A stretch of 64,000 bases of DNA from Paulinella micropora (taxonomy: Eukaryota > Cercozoa > Imbricatea > Euglyphida > Paulinellidae): NCBI GenBank assembly GCA_019918135.1, contig WBZZ01002577.1:80001-144000 (forward strand), read 5' to 3'. The position numbers and the translations under genes were made by a program. Below the pieces are notes generated by a model. It ran no database searches and was not told the origin of the DNA. It saw only the letters and a list, made by a program, of their open reading frames with translations. Positions 32,254 to 40,541 of the stretch are shown here, in pieces. Within the stretch, counting starts at the first letter, position 1; every line of letters starts with the position of its first letter.

Positions 32254-32782
32254 ATGCCAGTGGAAGAAGCTCTGCTGGCCTGGGCTCTGATTGTTACGAC
32301 CGCTATCATCGTGGTCACCTGCTGCAAACGACTCTTCCGTCCTCCAAAGATCTCGTGCGATCTCGACAAGCCGCTGCCCACACACTACGTGACGCTCGAT
32401 GACCTCCTCCGGCGGCCTTACCAAGCGCCAAGCGCTGCAGAAGCTCTTTGCGGACCTGGAGACTGTGCTGGACAACTGGGGGCTGCTGTCCCTCGGCGAG
32501 AGCAAGGACCTGCGGATGCAGTGGAACTTAGGTCTTGAGCAGCAAGTTGCGACCGTTGAAAAGTTCTTTTTGCCTGCCTACAAGGACGGCAAGCTCGCCG
32601 CGTACGTCCAGAGCGAAGCTGGCATCTGGTTTGAGCTGGCCGCCAAGACTCGTGCTCCGACTGCCGCCCTACAACAGCTACAGCAAAGACTTCTGGCCAA
32701 GCAAAGTGTGGCCAAGGACGCTCAGTTCCTGGGACAAATTGCGCAAGTCATGGAACGCATCTGCCAAGTCATTGTCTTTTAA
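32254..32782 (+). CDS. Single-TM protein with helical C-terminal domain, frameshift or overlapping pair
   Basis: Frame one (from ATG 32254) starts with a membrane segment (ALLAWALIVTTAIIVVTCC) and reads well to about LDDLL, then becomes low-complexity and stops at 32538. Frame two is open from 32399 to 32782 and encodes a helical domain (RQALQKLFADLETVLDNWGL) rich in Gln and Leu. The most economical reading is one ~175-residue membrane-anchored protein with a single-base break near 32405-32420. Two overlapping genes are possible. Function unknown. Confidence 0.5.
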
Positions 32783-32836
32783 AAAATGATTAAAAAAATT
32801 TAATTTTCGTGACTCACTAAGTTTAAACTAATAAAG

Positions 32837-33169
32837 ATGGGCAAGCGCGCGCGAGAACGGCACGAGCGGCACACGGTCAAGAAGACCGCCCGCAAGGACG
32901 CCCGGGCCGCCACGGAACAGCGCATAAGGCGCAGAAAGGAGGAGAGAAGGGAACGCACTCGCGAAGGGCTGCGGCAGTTTGGCAGCACTCTCAAGGGCGT
33001 AGGCAACTTCTTCGGCAAGCAGCTGGACAAGGTGACCGACATCCCGAAAGACGCGATGGACACCACCAAGCAGCTAGGCGACAACGCCGAGGGCAGCCTC
33101 AAATCGTTGGCGCTACCTTTGGCGGTTGGCGCCGCGGCGATCGGGGCCGTGATGATCCTGAAAAAATAA
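32837..33169 (+). CDS. Basic small protein with C-terminal membrane segment
   Basis: 110 residues. The first 50 are extremely Arg/Lys-rich (RRRKEERRERTREGLRQF). A linker follows and a C-terminal hydrophobic helix (LPLAVGAAAIGAVMILKK). The combination of a DNA-binding-like head and a membrane anchor would suit a core protein that links genome to membrane or capsid. It directly precedes the major capsid protein gene. Confidence 0.55.
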   Translation: MGKRARERHERHTVKKTARKDARAATEQRIRRRKEERRERTREGLRQFGSTLKGVGNFFGKQLDKVTDIPKDAMDTTKQLGDNAEGSLKSLALPLAVGAAAIGAVMILKK

Positions 33170-33202
33170 AAAAAATCTTCTTTGTCCTTAATATTGTATA
33201 CG
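33168..33202 (+). promoter_or_regulatory. Intergenic promoter region of the major capsid gene
   Basis: AAAAAAAATCTTCTTTGTCC followed by TTAATATTGTATACG and the ATG at 33203. The TATAC(G)ATG arrangement resembles the start at 30379. Confidence 0.5.
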
Positions 33203-35014
33203 ATGTCTTCCGCCACCGTCGTCGTGCCCCCTGCTAGCAAGCAGCAAAAAATCGCTGCCGGTAAGAGGGCGCGCAACGGCCAGGAGATCTTGATTGACCC
33301 CGAGCACGCCCGCGCGATCAATGCCCGCCCTTGCTGGACGCAGACCGTCATGGCGCCCGCCGCCGCGACCTCGGCGCTGAGCAACACTGCTTTTTTTAGC
33401 TTTATCCTGGAAAACAACCAGTCCGGCGCGATCCATGACGCAACCCTTCGTTTCAAGATCACGTTCACGACCAGCGGCAGCCAGCCGACCGACTCGCGGG
33501 TCTTGCCTACCACTCAGTGGTTCGAAAGGGTTGAGTACATCGACCGCCTGACGGGCACAGAGATTGCTCGTTATCATGGCGACATGATGCACTTGATACT
33601 CAACACGCTGCCGCAAGAGGCCATCGACCAGATTGCCGACATGGTCAACATGGACCCCAAGACGGGCAAGGTCAGCGGCCGCCAGTGGGAGCACAACGAC
33701 GAACAGTACTTCTACTTGCCTCTGGTTCACACTTGGTTGAGCGGCATGGATTTGGACCTAAGCACGCTGCGTGGCGATCTTGAAATCCGGTTCTATCCCA
33801 GAGGCTCGATCTTTGTGGCGGCCCAGTCGGCAGTCAATGGCCAGTCCGCGCCCGCCGTGCCCTGCACTGCCAGCTTGAGCGAGATCCGCTTCATCACGGG
33901 CTGCACGCAGCTGCCAAACGGAATGCGCCTGGGCAGGAGCCCGCTGAAGCAGGGCAAGGTCGCCGAGCAGAAATACATCGATTTTGTGCAGTACACGGCC
34001 TACGCCCAGCGCATCAAGCCCTCCGACCGGTTGGCGATTGACCTGGACCAGTTTTCCCACCACTCCGGTGGGCTGTTTGTCTTCATCCGCAAATCAGGCG
34101 ACCAGACCTCGTACGGAGACGCCACGACCTACTACCCGCAGTACACATACGACACCACTGGTCGTTTGATGACCTACGACTTGCTGGGCGATGCGACGAC
34201 AATCGACCTTGAAGACGTGCACGGCAGATCGCAGATGGGCGAATGCACCCCGATCGACGAGCGCTTTTTCCGCGAGGAAACGATGGGCCAGCTAGTGCGC
34301 AGCTCCTACCTGAAGTCCAACGGCGTGTACCTCATCCCGTTCAGCAACGACCCCAAGGCAATGTTGGACGGTGTGATGGACGGCTACAAGACCTTTGTCG
34401 GCAACCGCGAGCGCCTGGTGATCAACACCGGCCCCGCGCCGCGCGCCATGGCCATCACGCACAAGTACGGGCCCTTCTACGCCAACGGCGCGACCTTTGC
34501 CGCTTCCGACACCAACCGTCTGATCGTGGACTTCAAGGGCGTGACGGTGGCTGTCCTCGATATCGACTCCGGCCTTACTTTTGCCAGAATCACCGACCGG
34601 CGCTACACGTCGCCCGCCACGGCCGCGCTGACGAACCTCATCACTGTGCTGGCTAGCTCGAGCTGGCTGCGCTCGTGCGGTGTCAAGATCAAGTTCAGCA
34701 ACACACGAGCTGGAGCGTCCAACACGGTCGACTGGGAGGCCAATGCGGCGATGGAGTACACCGCGTCCGTCACGGACCTGAACGACCAGCCCATCATCTG
34801 GTCCCGCGGCGACGTTCACCAGCTGAAGCTGAAGTTCCAGCAGGCGCCTGACGACACAGGGCCCGCTTACAACGCCCAAGAAGAGATGGTTGTCACCGCC
34901 GTCGTGTCGGGCAAACGAGGTGTCATTGACGGCTTGTATGATGTTACGATCTACAGCGCCTATTTCAAGTTCATTCACGAAAGTAACGGTAGCCTGGAGG
35001 TGGCCTCGGTTTAG
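33203..35014 (+). CDS. Double-jelly-roll major capsid protein
   Basis: Forms the pseudo-hexameric capsomers. 603 residues from ATG 33203, intact. The N-terminal jelly roll shows FFSFILENNQSGAIHDATLR and WFERVEYIDRLTGTEIARY, a segment typical of Polinton-like virus and related capsid proteins. Later GGLFVFIRKSGDQTSY and VYLIPFSNDPKAMLDG mark the junction of the two jelly rolls. The second roll ends DGLYDVTIYSAYFKFIHESN. Beta-strand alternation runs throughout and there is no signal peptide. The gene lies downstream of small membrane and core genes. Which viral class it is nearest to needs a tree or structure comparison. Confidence 0.85.
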   Translation: MSSATVVVPPASKQQKIAAGKRARNGQEILIDPEHARAINARPCWTQTVMAPAAATSALSNTAFFSFILENNQSGAIHDATLRFKITFTTSGSQPTDSRVLPTTQWFERVEYIDRLTGTEIARYHGDMMHLILNTLPQEAIDQIADMVNMDPKTGKVSGRQWEHNDEQYFYLPLVHTWLSGMDLDLSTLRGDLEIRFYPRGSIFVAAQSAVNGQSAPAVPCTASLSEIRFITGCTQLPNGMRLGRSPLKQGKVAEQKYIDFVQYTAYAQRIKPSDRLAIDLDQFSHHSGGLFVFIRKSGDQTSYGDATTYYPQYTYDTTGRLMTYDLLGDATTIDLEDVHGRSQMGECTPIDERFFREETMGQLVRSSYLKSNGVYLIPFSNDPKAMLDGVMDGYKTFVGNRERLVINTGPAPRAMAITHKYGPFYANGATFAASDTNRLIVDFKGVTVAVLDIDSGLTFARITDRRYTSPATAALTNLITVLASSSWLRSCGVKIKFSNTRAGASNTVDWEANAAMEYTASVTDLNDQPIIWSRGDVHQLKLKFQQAPDDTGPAYNAQEEMVVTAVVSGKRGVIDGLYDVTIYSAYFKFIHESNGSLEVASV

Positions 35015-35044
35015 AATTTTAGATTATAACGTTACGTTTTTATT

Positions 35045-35101
35045 AAAAAAAAGAATCTTCTTGTTGCTCTATTATAACAAAGGCCCGAAAGCCAGAGAAA
35101 G
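35045..35101 (+). promoter_or_regulatory. A-tract/AATCTTCTTGT intergenic motif
   Basis: AAAAAAAAGAATCTTCTTGT lies between the capsid stop and the next ATG. It is a further member of the motif set of this block. Confidence 0.5.
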
Positions 35102-35398
35102 ATGTCTTCCAACTGTGCTTCTTGTGGACACGCCACCGCTGCTGCTCCCGCCAAGCCCGAGCGCAAGCCCCGCGCGCCGTCCGCGTACAACACCTTTTTC
35201 AAAGAGCAAATGGCCACGCCCGAGTTCAAGGCCATGCAGCACAAGGAACGCATGGCGTACATCAGCTCGAAATGGAACCAACAGAAGGCGGCTGCTCCTG
35301 CTGCTCATTCTTCCGCGTCTGCACCCCAACAGGGATCGGGATCGGCAGCGAGCGAGGCACTCCCTGCTGGACGCCCTGCCCTCGTGCGGTCCCTCTGA
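35102..35398 (+). CDS. HMG-box/YABBY-like DNA-binding protein
   Basis: 98 residues. KPRAPSAYNTFFKEQMATPE followed by ERMAYISSKWNQQK matches the first two helices of an HMG/YABBY-type box (K-x-P-S-A-Y-N-x-F-x-K). A short Cys pair (CASCG) precedes it. Such proteins bend or package DNA or act as transcription factors and occur in algal and protist viruses. Its 3' end overlaps the convergent resolvase gene by about 137 bases, so one of the two annotated tails may be shorter than drawn. Confidence 0.65.
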   Translation: MSSNCASCGHATAAAPAKPERKPRAPSAYNTFFKEQMATPEFKAMQHKERMAYISSKWNQQKAAAPAAHSSASAPQQGSGSAASEALPAGRPALVRSL

Positions 35399-35912
35399 CC
35401 AGCGCACAGAAAGCAAGACCAAAGGCGTCACTCAAGTGATCGCACTCGCTGAGGCCTTTAGTCTCACCGGTCACGTCGAACGATTCTATTAAATTTTGTG
35501 CCAGCACTCTGGACTGTAACTTGTATTTGCCTTTGATCCGGCCGGACATGACCGGCGTCAATGAGAAAAAGCAGCTGAACTTGAATGAGCTCTGATAGAA
35601 AAGTAGCTCCTTGGCACCGAGTGCCAGCATCGTTGCGCCGGCTGCCGCTTGAATTAATAGTTTGTCCGTGTTTGTGTTCCCTCTCCCGAACACTTGGTCT
35701 TCTACCACGCAGATGTCTGCGTTGTAGACTTCGTCAATTGCGTGCAAGCACGCTGACAGAGACTTGGTCTTGAAGCTGTCAGTATCGTCCTGTCTGGCGA
35801 CGTCCAGTACTCTGGCATAAGTAACTGCGATGGCGTTGGTGCTGTTGTCTTTTGTGAGCACTACCACTCCAAGATTTCTGAGCCCGGGGTCAATTGACAC
35901 GACTTTTTTCAT
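35262..35912 (-). CDS. RuvC-like Holliday junction resolvase (A22 type)
   Basis: Resolves branched DNA before packaging. 216 residues. The RNase H-fold motifs are in order: VVSIDPGLRNLGVVVL (first Asp), DICVVEDQVFG (Glu) and GLSECDHLSDAFGLAFCAL (C-terminal acidic pair). The order and spacing match poxvirus A22/RuvC-like resolvases of Nucleocytoviricota. The last ~45 residues after FCALVRG are low-complexity and overlap the opposite HMG-like gene. Catalytic residues all appear present. Confidence 0.85.
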   Translation of the reverse strand: MKKVVSIDPGLRNLGVVVLTKDNSTNAIAVTYARVLDVARQDDTDSFKTKSLSACLHAIDEVYNADICVVEDQVFGRGNTNTDKLLIQAAAGATMLALGAKELLFYQSSFKFSCFFSLTPVMSGRIKGKYKLQSRVLAQNLIESFDVTGETKGLSECDHLSDAFGLAFCALVRGTARGQGVQQGVPRSLPIPIPVGVQTRKNEQQEQPPSVGSISS

Positions 35913-35963
35913 TTTTCCTTCTCTCCCCCTTTTGTTTTAATACAAGACGAACTTTTTTTTTAT

Positions 35964-37145
35964 CTACACGTCCTCAAACCAGCTTAGGCTCAGGTGCACA
36001 TCCGCTGACCCGGAAGTAGTACTAGCCGCAATGCAGAGCACTTCTCCTGGTCCGACTGCGATGTTGAGCCTGCTCAGGTCCAACGAGGCAGAAGCCGAGC
36101 CAGTGGCCGACACGACGCACGCGGCCACGGCGTTGCCGCCAGACACCGTGACCAAGCCTGCGGAGTACTCGGTGTTAGAGGCCGCGTCGTGGTTCGCGTA
36201 GGTCGGCGCGCTGCCGAACGTGGCTTGCGTGAGCACTCGGAGGATCACGGGTTTGGTGCCTGAGACGGCCGTGGCGGTCAACAGGGTCGGGAACAGCAGG
36301 TCGTTGTTAGGGAGGGCGCCGATCAAGCTCTTGTTGCGGATCACCAGCGCGTTACTTTCGGTCGTGCCGATGGTCTGCACGTTCGTGCGCGCAAAGCTGA
36401 GGCCCAGCTGTCTTAAGGGGCCTTCGACCAGGACGCCGACACTGGCAGTGCGCACCTGGCCGCCCGCGCCGGTCGTCTTGAGCCTGAACGGTAAGCTGGC
36501 ATTGGAGAGCGAAGGCGTCGTGTTGGCGCCCGCGTACTGGATTCGGTGCACTGGGACTAGCACCCCGTCCGACTGCCTTTCGACCGAGAACGTGACGGCC
36601 CCAAAGCCTAAGTACTGCATCTGGATCTGAAAGATGTTACCCTTGGCCCAGTCCTTGCGGTCCATGACGTCGTCGCCGCCCAGGCAGTTGTTAAGGTTCC
36701 AGTCTTTCTGGTCGACATAAGTGTCGACGGTCGCGTTGCGGTGCAAGATACGCAGCCTGTTAGTTCGGGTCTGGTCCTGCACAAAGAAAAACCCGTTGTT
36801 GTCGTCTCCTAGGCCGGCCATGGCCGAATTAGCCACGTTGGCCGTGGCAGGGAACAGCGCCGTGAAGCGGCAGACGAGCCCTTGCCCCGCGCGGTACTTG
36901 CAGCGACGAAGCGTTTCGGCATGTGCGGCGCCGCTGAGCGACAGCAGGCCGGCCGCGGTGGTCACGGAGCCAGAGGTCGCGAACTTGCGCGAGTTTAGGG
37001 TGCCGGTGTAAGGGAAAGTCTCTTGCACCAGCGGGGTAGACTCCGCGACCTTGTGCTCGCCAAAGGCCGTGACCATGCTAGGCAGCGGTTTGGTCTCGAC
37101 CACATCCTCCAGGCGCAAGCGCTTGTTGCCGCTGAGTGTCAGCAT
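35964..37145 (-). CDS. Beta-rich virion surface protein
   Basis: 393 residues, intact, with alternating hydrophobic strands throughout. It has a basic start (GNKRLRLEDVV) and a final domain reading GEVLCIAASTTSGSADVHLS, ending LSWFEDV, which looks like the head domain of fibre or spike proteins. No cysteine framework or signal peptide. It lies divergently opposite the penton-like gene, consistent with a vertex spike or capsid decoration. Assignment by composition and position only. Confidence 0.5.
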   Translation of the reverse strand: MLTLSGNKRLRLEDVVETKPLPSMVTAFGEHKVAESTPLVQETFPYTGTLNSRKFATSGSVTTAAGLLSLSGAAHAETLRRCKYRAGQGLVCRFTALFPATANVANSAMAGLGDDNNGFFFVQDQTRTNRLRILHRNATVDTYVDQKDWNLNNCLGGDDVMDRKDWAKGNIFQIQMQYLGFGAVTFSVERQSDGVLVPVHRIQYAGANTTPSLSNASLPFRLKTTGAGGQVRTASVGVLVEGPLRQLGLSFARTNVQTIGTTESNALVIRNKSLIGALPNNDLLFPTLLTATAVSGTKPVILRVLTQATFGSAPTYANHDAASNTEYSAGLVTVSGGNAVAACVVSATGSASASLDLSRLNIAVGPGEVLCIAASTTSGSADVHLSLSWFEDV

Positions 37146-37206
37146 ATTTTTTTTTCCTCTTGCACTACACTAGTGACAACATTTAATTTTTTTTATTTTT
37201 CCTGGA

Positions 37207-38037
37207 ATGAGCGGCCTGCGCAACATTTCGGAGATGAACCTCCTGGTCCGATCGAAAGATCGCGACCGGGTACAAGGCTCGGGCGATTCGGCTGAGTTCC
37301 GGCTGTCGCTGTCGGAAGCGATCCTAGGCAGATACAAGCTCATCTGGGCCACGATCCCGAACGCAACGTACAACATCAATTCCAAGAACAACAAGCTTTA
37401 CTTAAACTCCACGGCCACGGGCGACGTGACGATCACGATCCCGTCACAGAATTACACTGGCGAAACTTTGGCCGACACGCTGCAGTCGCTTTTAATCAAC
37501 GAGGGCTTTGTACAAGTAGGCCAGTCGATCGGAGTGGTTTATCTCGACACCAAGCTCAAGCTGCAGTTCACACTGTCTGCGGCGGCAGAGTTCAAAATCT
37601 ACAGCAAGAGCGGCGACGACAGCGCGCATGCCGTGCTAGGCTTCCCGACTTCGGCCCAGAACGAGCTCTTTGCACTGACGTCGGGCCAGGCCACCGTCTT
37701 GCCACAAGTCGTGGCCTTAGGCTTGCCGACTTCGCTAGGCATCAAGATCAAGGAATGCTCGAGCCTGGCCTACTCGACGGGCGGCAACTACGAGGAGGTG
37801 TCTCTGACGGGTGCGGTCTCGCGCGGCACGAAAGTTCAATCGGGCAGTTTAATCATCCCGTTTTTGGCCTCCGCGGGGGGCTATCAGTCTTCGGCACATG
37901 ACCGGCACGACCAGTACGTGGTGTTTCCGACGCTGACAAAGTACCTGCACCTGCAGGTGTGCAATCCTGACACCAGGGACAAGGTGGACTTGAATGGGGC
38001 GGACTGGGAGATGCTGCTGTCGAAAGCCGGTTGCTGA
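37207..38037 (+). CDS. Penton-like minor capsid protein
   Basis: 276 residues, intact. The start MNLLVRSKDRDRVQGSGDSA-EFRLSLSEAIL, then YKLIWATIPNATYNINSKNN and YTGETLADTLQSLLI, is the pattern of single-jelly-roll minor capsid (penton) proteins of Polinton-like viruses and virophages. Element B encodes a counterpart at 62158-62970 with the same N-terminal pattern (YINSKNRINGTDSDFTHSL, PKSYYSV, NYTMNNLKNKL). It would fill the fivefold vertices of the capsid. Confidence 0.75.
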   Translation: MSGLRNISEMNLLVRSKDRDRVQGSGDSAEFRLSLSEAILGRYKLIWATIPNATYNINSKNNKLYLNSTATGDVTITIPSQNYTGETLADTLQSLLINEGFVQVGQSIGVVYLDTKLKLQFTLSAAAEFKIYSKSGDDSAHAVLGFPTSAQNELFALTSGQATVLPQVVALGLPTSLGIKIKECSSLAYSTGGNYEEVSLTGAVSRGTKVQSGSLIIPFLASAGGYQSSAHDRHDQYVVFPTLTKYLHLQVCNPDTRDKVDLNGADWEMLLSKAGC

Positions 38038-38111
38038 TCGAGTGGCCGCCGGCCCAACAGTCGCACATCTTTTTTTTTAAATATTGCAGTTTCCCATCAC
38101 CAAAAATAAAG

Positions 38112-38786
38112 ATGGACGAGGATAAAATCCTGGCTATTCGAGCGCGGTCGAGCGAGAATCACGACTCGGACGACAGCGATGTCAAGCGGGAGGAAGAGAA
38201 GTGGTCTTCGAGGCACGAGCAATATTTTGCGAGCGTGGTAGACGAATGCGCCCTGCACGCGCGCTTCAACAACTCGGCGGGCTACTACTACTACAACCGC
38301 TTCCTGCTGTTTGGCTTGCTGTCTACTATCGTGCCGGCGATCTGCTCGATTATCGTCGGCAATTTCGGCTTCAAGGCGTGTGGGGCAGGCCGGACGGGCT
38401 ACGACTGGGTCAGCGTCACCTGTTTGATCTTGGTAGCCATCATCTCGGGCACCAACAGCTTTTTCAACTTTGGACAAAAAGCAGAGCGCCACTTCTCATG
38501 CGAGATCCTGTTTGAAATGGTCAAGAACGAGCTGTCGGTCGAGATGGCCAAGAAGAGGCGCTTCAGACTGGCCGCGGACGTGCTGCTGGTCAAGATTACC
38601 ATGGCCCTGGAAAAAGTGCGGTCGAATGAGCAGGTTATACCAGGCCCGGTGTTGTGGGCGCACCGCCTGGACCGAGAGAAGCTGGCCAAAGCGCGCGCGC
38701 AGATGGTGACGAGCGGCGACCCGGTCAGGCTCCACCGGGGCACGCCCGTGACGCTGGGCAGGCACTTGATCCCGATGCCTACATGA
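38112..38786 (+). CDS. Two-TM SLATT-like membrane protein
   Basis: 224 residues from ATG 38112. An acidic N-terminus leads to EKWSSRHEQYFASVVDECAL, then two hydrophobic segments (about 68-88 and 103-120) separated by a short loop, then RHFSCEILFEMVKNELSVEM and a C-terminal helical region. A pair of membrane helices framed by conserved helices resembles SLATT-type proteins (small two-TM, pore-forming or effector proteins) and related proteins of large DNA viruses. Role in the virus is unknown; the virion membrane or the host membrane are both possible. Confidence 0.45.
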   Translation: MDEDKILAIRARSSENHDSDDSDVKREEEKWSSRHEQYFASVVDECALHARFNNSAGYYYYNRFLLFGLLSTIVPAICSIIVGNFGFKACGAGRTGYDWVSVTCLILVAIISGTNSFFNFGQKAERHFSCEILFEMVKNELSVEMAKKRRFRLAADVLLVKITMALEKVRSNEQVIPGPVLWAHRLDREKLAKARAQMVTSGDPVRLHRGTPVTLGRHLIPMPT

Positions 38787-39126
38787 CCGTGCAGACCTTG
38801 GGACACAGCTCGCAGCAGTTGGTGGCGAGGGCCGCTTTCACGAGCTCCCAGATCACATCGACCACGGGCGGGATCAGCTTGTCCACGTTATCGTCAGGGC
38901 AGAGATCGACGAGCACGGACACGAGGATCTGCTTCTTCTCCTCGCCAGTGTGATTAGTATAGAACGCAAGGTACTTGACCCCGTGAACAATTAACGCTGG
39001 CACTGACTGCCAGCTGAAATCGCTGTAGCTGCGCTTGAGCTCGAGTGCGAGCTCGTGCGAGGTTACGGTGATGGACTCTGGCGACGAGGGCATCAGCCGT
39101 TGTTCGGTCCTACGTCTTTGCAACAT
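38779..39126 (-). CDS. Small hypothetical protein
   Basis: 115 residues, intact, overlapping the 3' end of the membrane protein gene by eight bases. Two hydrophobic helices (VPALIVHGVKYLAFY; LIPPVVDVIWELVKAAL) are separated by EEKKQILVSVLVDL. The C-terminus is Cys-rich (CCELCPKVC). The family was not recognised. Confidence 0.5.
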   Translation of the reverse strand: MLQRRRTEQRLMPSSPESITVTSHELALELKRSYSDFSWQSVPALIVHGVKYLAFYTNHTGEEKKQILVSVLVDLCPDDNVDKLIPPVVDVIWELVKAALATNCCELCPKVCTVM

Positions 39127-39241
39127 GATCTTTGTTCTTTGTTCTGTTTGCGCGATAAGAAAAAAATATATTCTCTTTCCCCTTTACTATTAAAAGAGGA
39201 ATGGCCTTGCTGAAGCTGGACAACCGGCAGCTGAACGAATT

Positions 39242-40218
39242 ATGGACACTGAAGAAAAACTGCTCGTGCCGGAAGAATCGCGGTTTTGTCTCTTTCCCAT
39301 CAGGCGTCCGGACCTGTATTCATTCTATGAGGCTTCGTTGCGATCGTTCTGGACGGCAGACGAGCTTGATCTGAGCCGGGAACAGGCCGATTTCAAGAAA
39401 TTGAGTGCGGACGAGCAGCATTTTATTAAGATGGTGCTGGGCTGTTTGCCTCGAGCGACGGCATCATCCAAGAGAACCTGGCCGCTAATTTTTTGGCCGA
39501 AGTGCAATATTCGGAAGCGAGGCTTTTTTATTCTTACCAGATCTTTAATGAAGCCGAACACTCGCGGACCTACAGCTTGTTGATCGACACGATCATCAGC
39601 GACCAGCAAGAGAAGGACAAGCTGTTCAATGCGATCACGCAGGTCCCGACCGTCGCCCAAAAAGCCAAGTGGGCGCTGCAGTGGCTCAGCCCGGCCCGGT
39701 CTTCGTTTGCCGAGCGCTTGGTGGCGTTCGCTTGTGTTGAACTTGTCCAGTTCGCCTCTTCTTTCGCCTCCATCTTTTGGCTGAAACAAAAGCACCCGGG
39801 CCTGCTGCAAGGCCTGTGCACCTCGAACGAGTTTATTGCGCGGGACGAGACGCAGCACGGCCTGTTTGCGTGCCACTTGTACAAGCACCACGTGTCGAAC
39901 AAGCTGCAGATGTCGCGCATTTTCCAGATCGTGGCCGGCTGTGTCGAAGTCGAGCGGAGGTTCGTCAGCGAGTCGCTGCCGGTGGCCCTGTTAGGGCTAA
40001 ACGCCACGCTGATGGAGCGCTACGTCGAGTTCGTGGCGGACGGCCTGCTGCAGAACTTGGGCCTGAGCGAAAAGCTGTACGGAGTGGCCAAGTGTCCCTT
40101 GCCGTTCATGGAGCAGCTAGGCGTGGTGGGCAAGACCAACTTTTTCGAGAAAAGAGTGAGTGAGTACGCGCGGGCGCCGGCCAAGGAGCCCGAATGGGGC
40201 TTAGACCAGGACTTCTAG
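39242..40218 (+). CDS. Ribonucleotide reductase small subunit (R2), one frameshift
   Basis: Supplies the tyrosyl radical to the large subunit (15530-17776). Iron ligands appear in order: [10 protein letters not shown] (Asp), DGIIQENL (Glu), [14 protein letters not shown] (Glu, His), [15 protein letters not shown] (Glu), [14 protein letters not shown] (Glu, His). The radical Tyr lies in EARLFYSYQ. The tail WGLDQDF is the usual large-subunit docking peptide. An earlier ATG at 39201 is out of frame with the main product, so 39242 is used. The frame changes once near 39445 in a short T run, otherwise the gene is complete (about 325 residues). The good state of this subunit contrasts with the shattered large subunit. 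Confidence 0.9.
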
Positions 40219-40499
40219 CCATTGATGGTGTCGGGCAGCATGTCCACGGCCGTCTCCTCGATCGCCATTTCGGTCTCGATGGCCGCGTGGGCGGCAGACT
40301 CAGCGGCCGCCTCCGCCTCCTCTTCTTGTTTGATCAACTGCTTGATCCGCAGGCACGTCTCCCTGCAATCACAGACCTTTTCGCAGAGCGCAATCTGCAG
40401 CTGCAGCCGCTCTCGTTCTACTGCCAGGATCCGGCGGCGGGCCAGACATTCGGCTAGTTCACTCTCGTTTGCAGCAAGTGCTTGTCGCAACGCGTCCAT
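40215..40499 (-). CDS. Small coiled-coil protein
   Basis: 94 residues, almost fully helical with heptad leucines (LRQALAANESELAECLARRR, LQLQIALCEKVCDCRETCL). Four Cys are in one face and the tail is Glu/Ala-rich. It overlaps the reductase stop by four bases on the opposite strand. Preceded by TTAATTAAAAAG, as are other genes here. Function unknown; it may oligomerise. Confidence 0.5.
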   Translation of the reverse strand: MDALRQALAANESELAECLARRRILAVERERLQLQIALCEKVCDCRETCLRIKQLIKQEEEAEAAAESAAHAAIETEMAIEETAVDMLPDTING

Positions 40500-40541
40500 T
40501 GTTCTTTTTAATTAAAAAGTACAGACTCGAAAGAAAAAAAA

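Noticed and set aside
32254..32538. Separate 94-residue protein
   Set aside because: Only its first half reads like protein; the second half is low-complexity where the other frame encodes a good helical domain, so one frameshifted gene is more likely.
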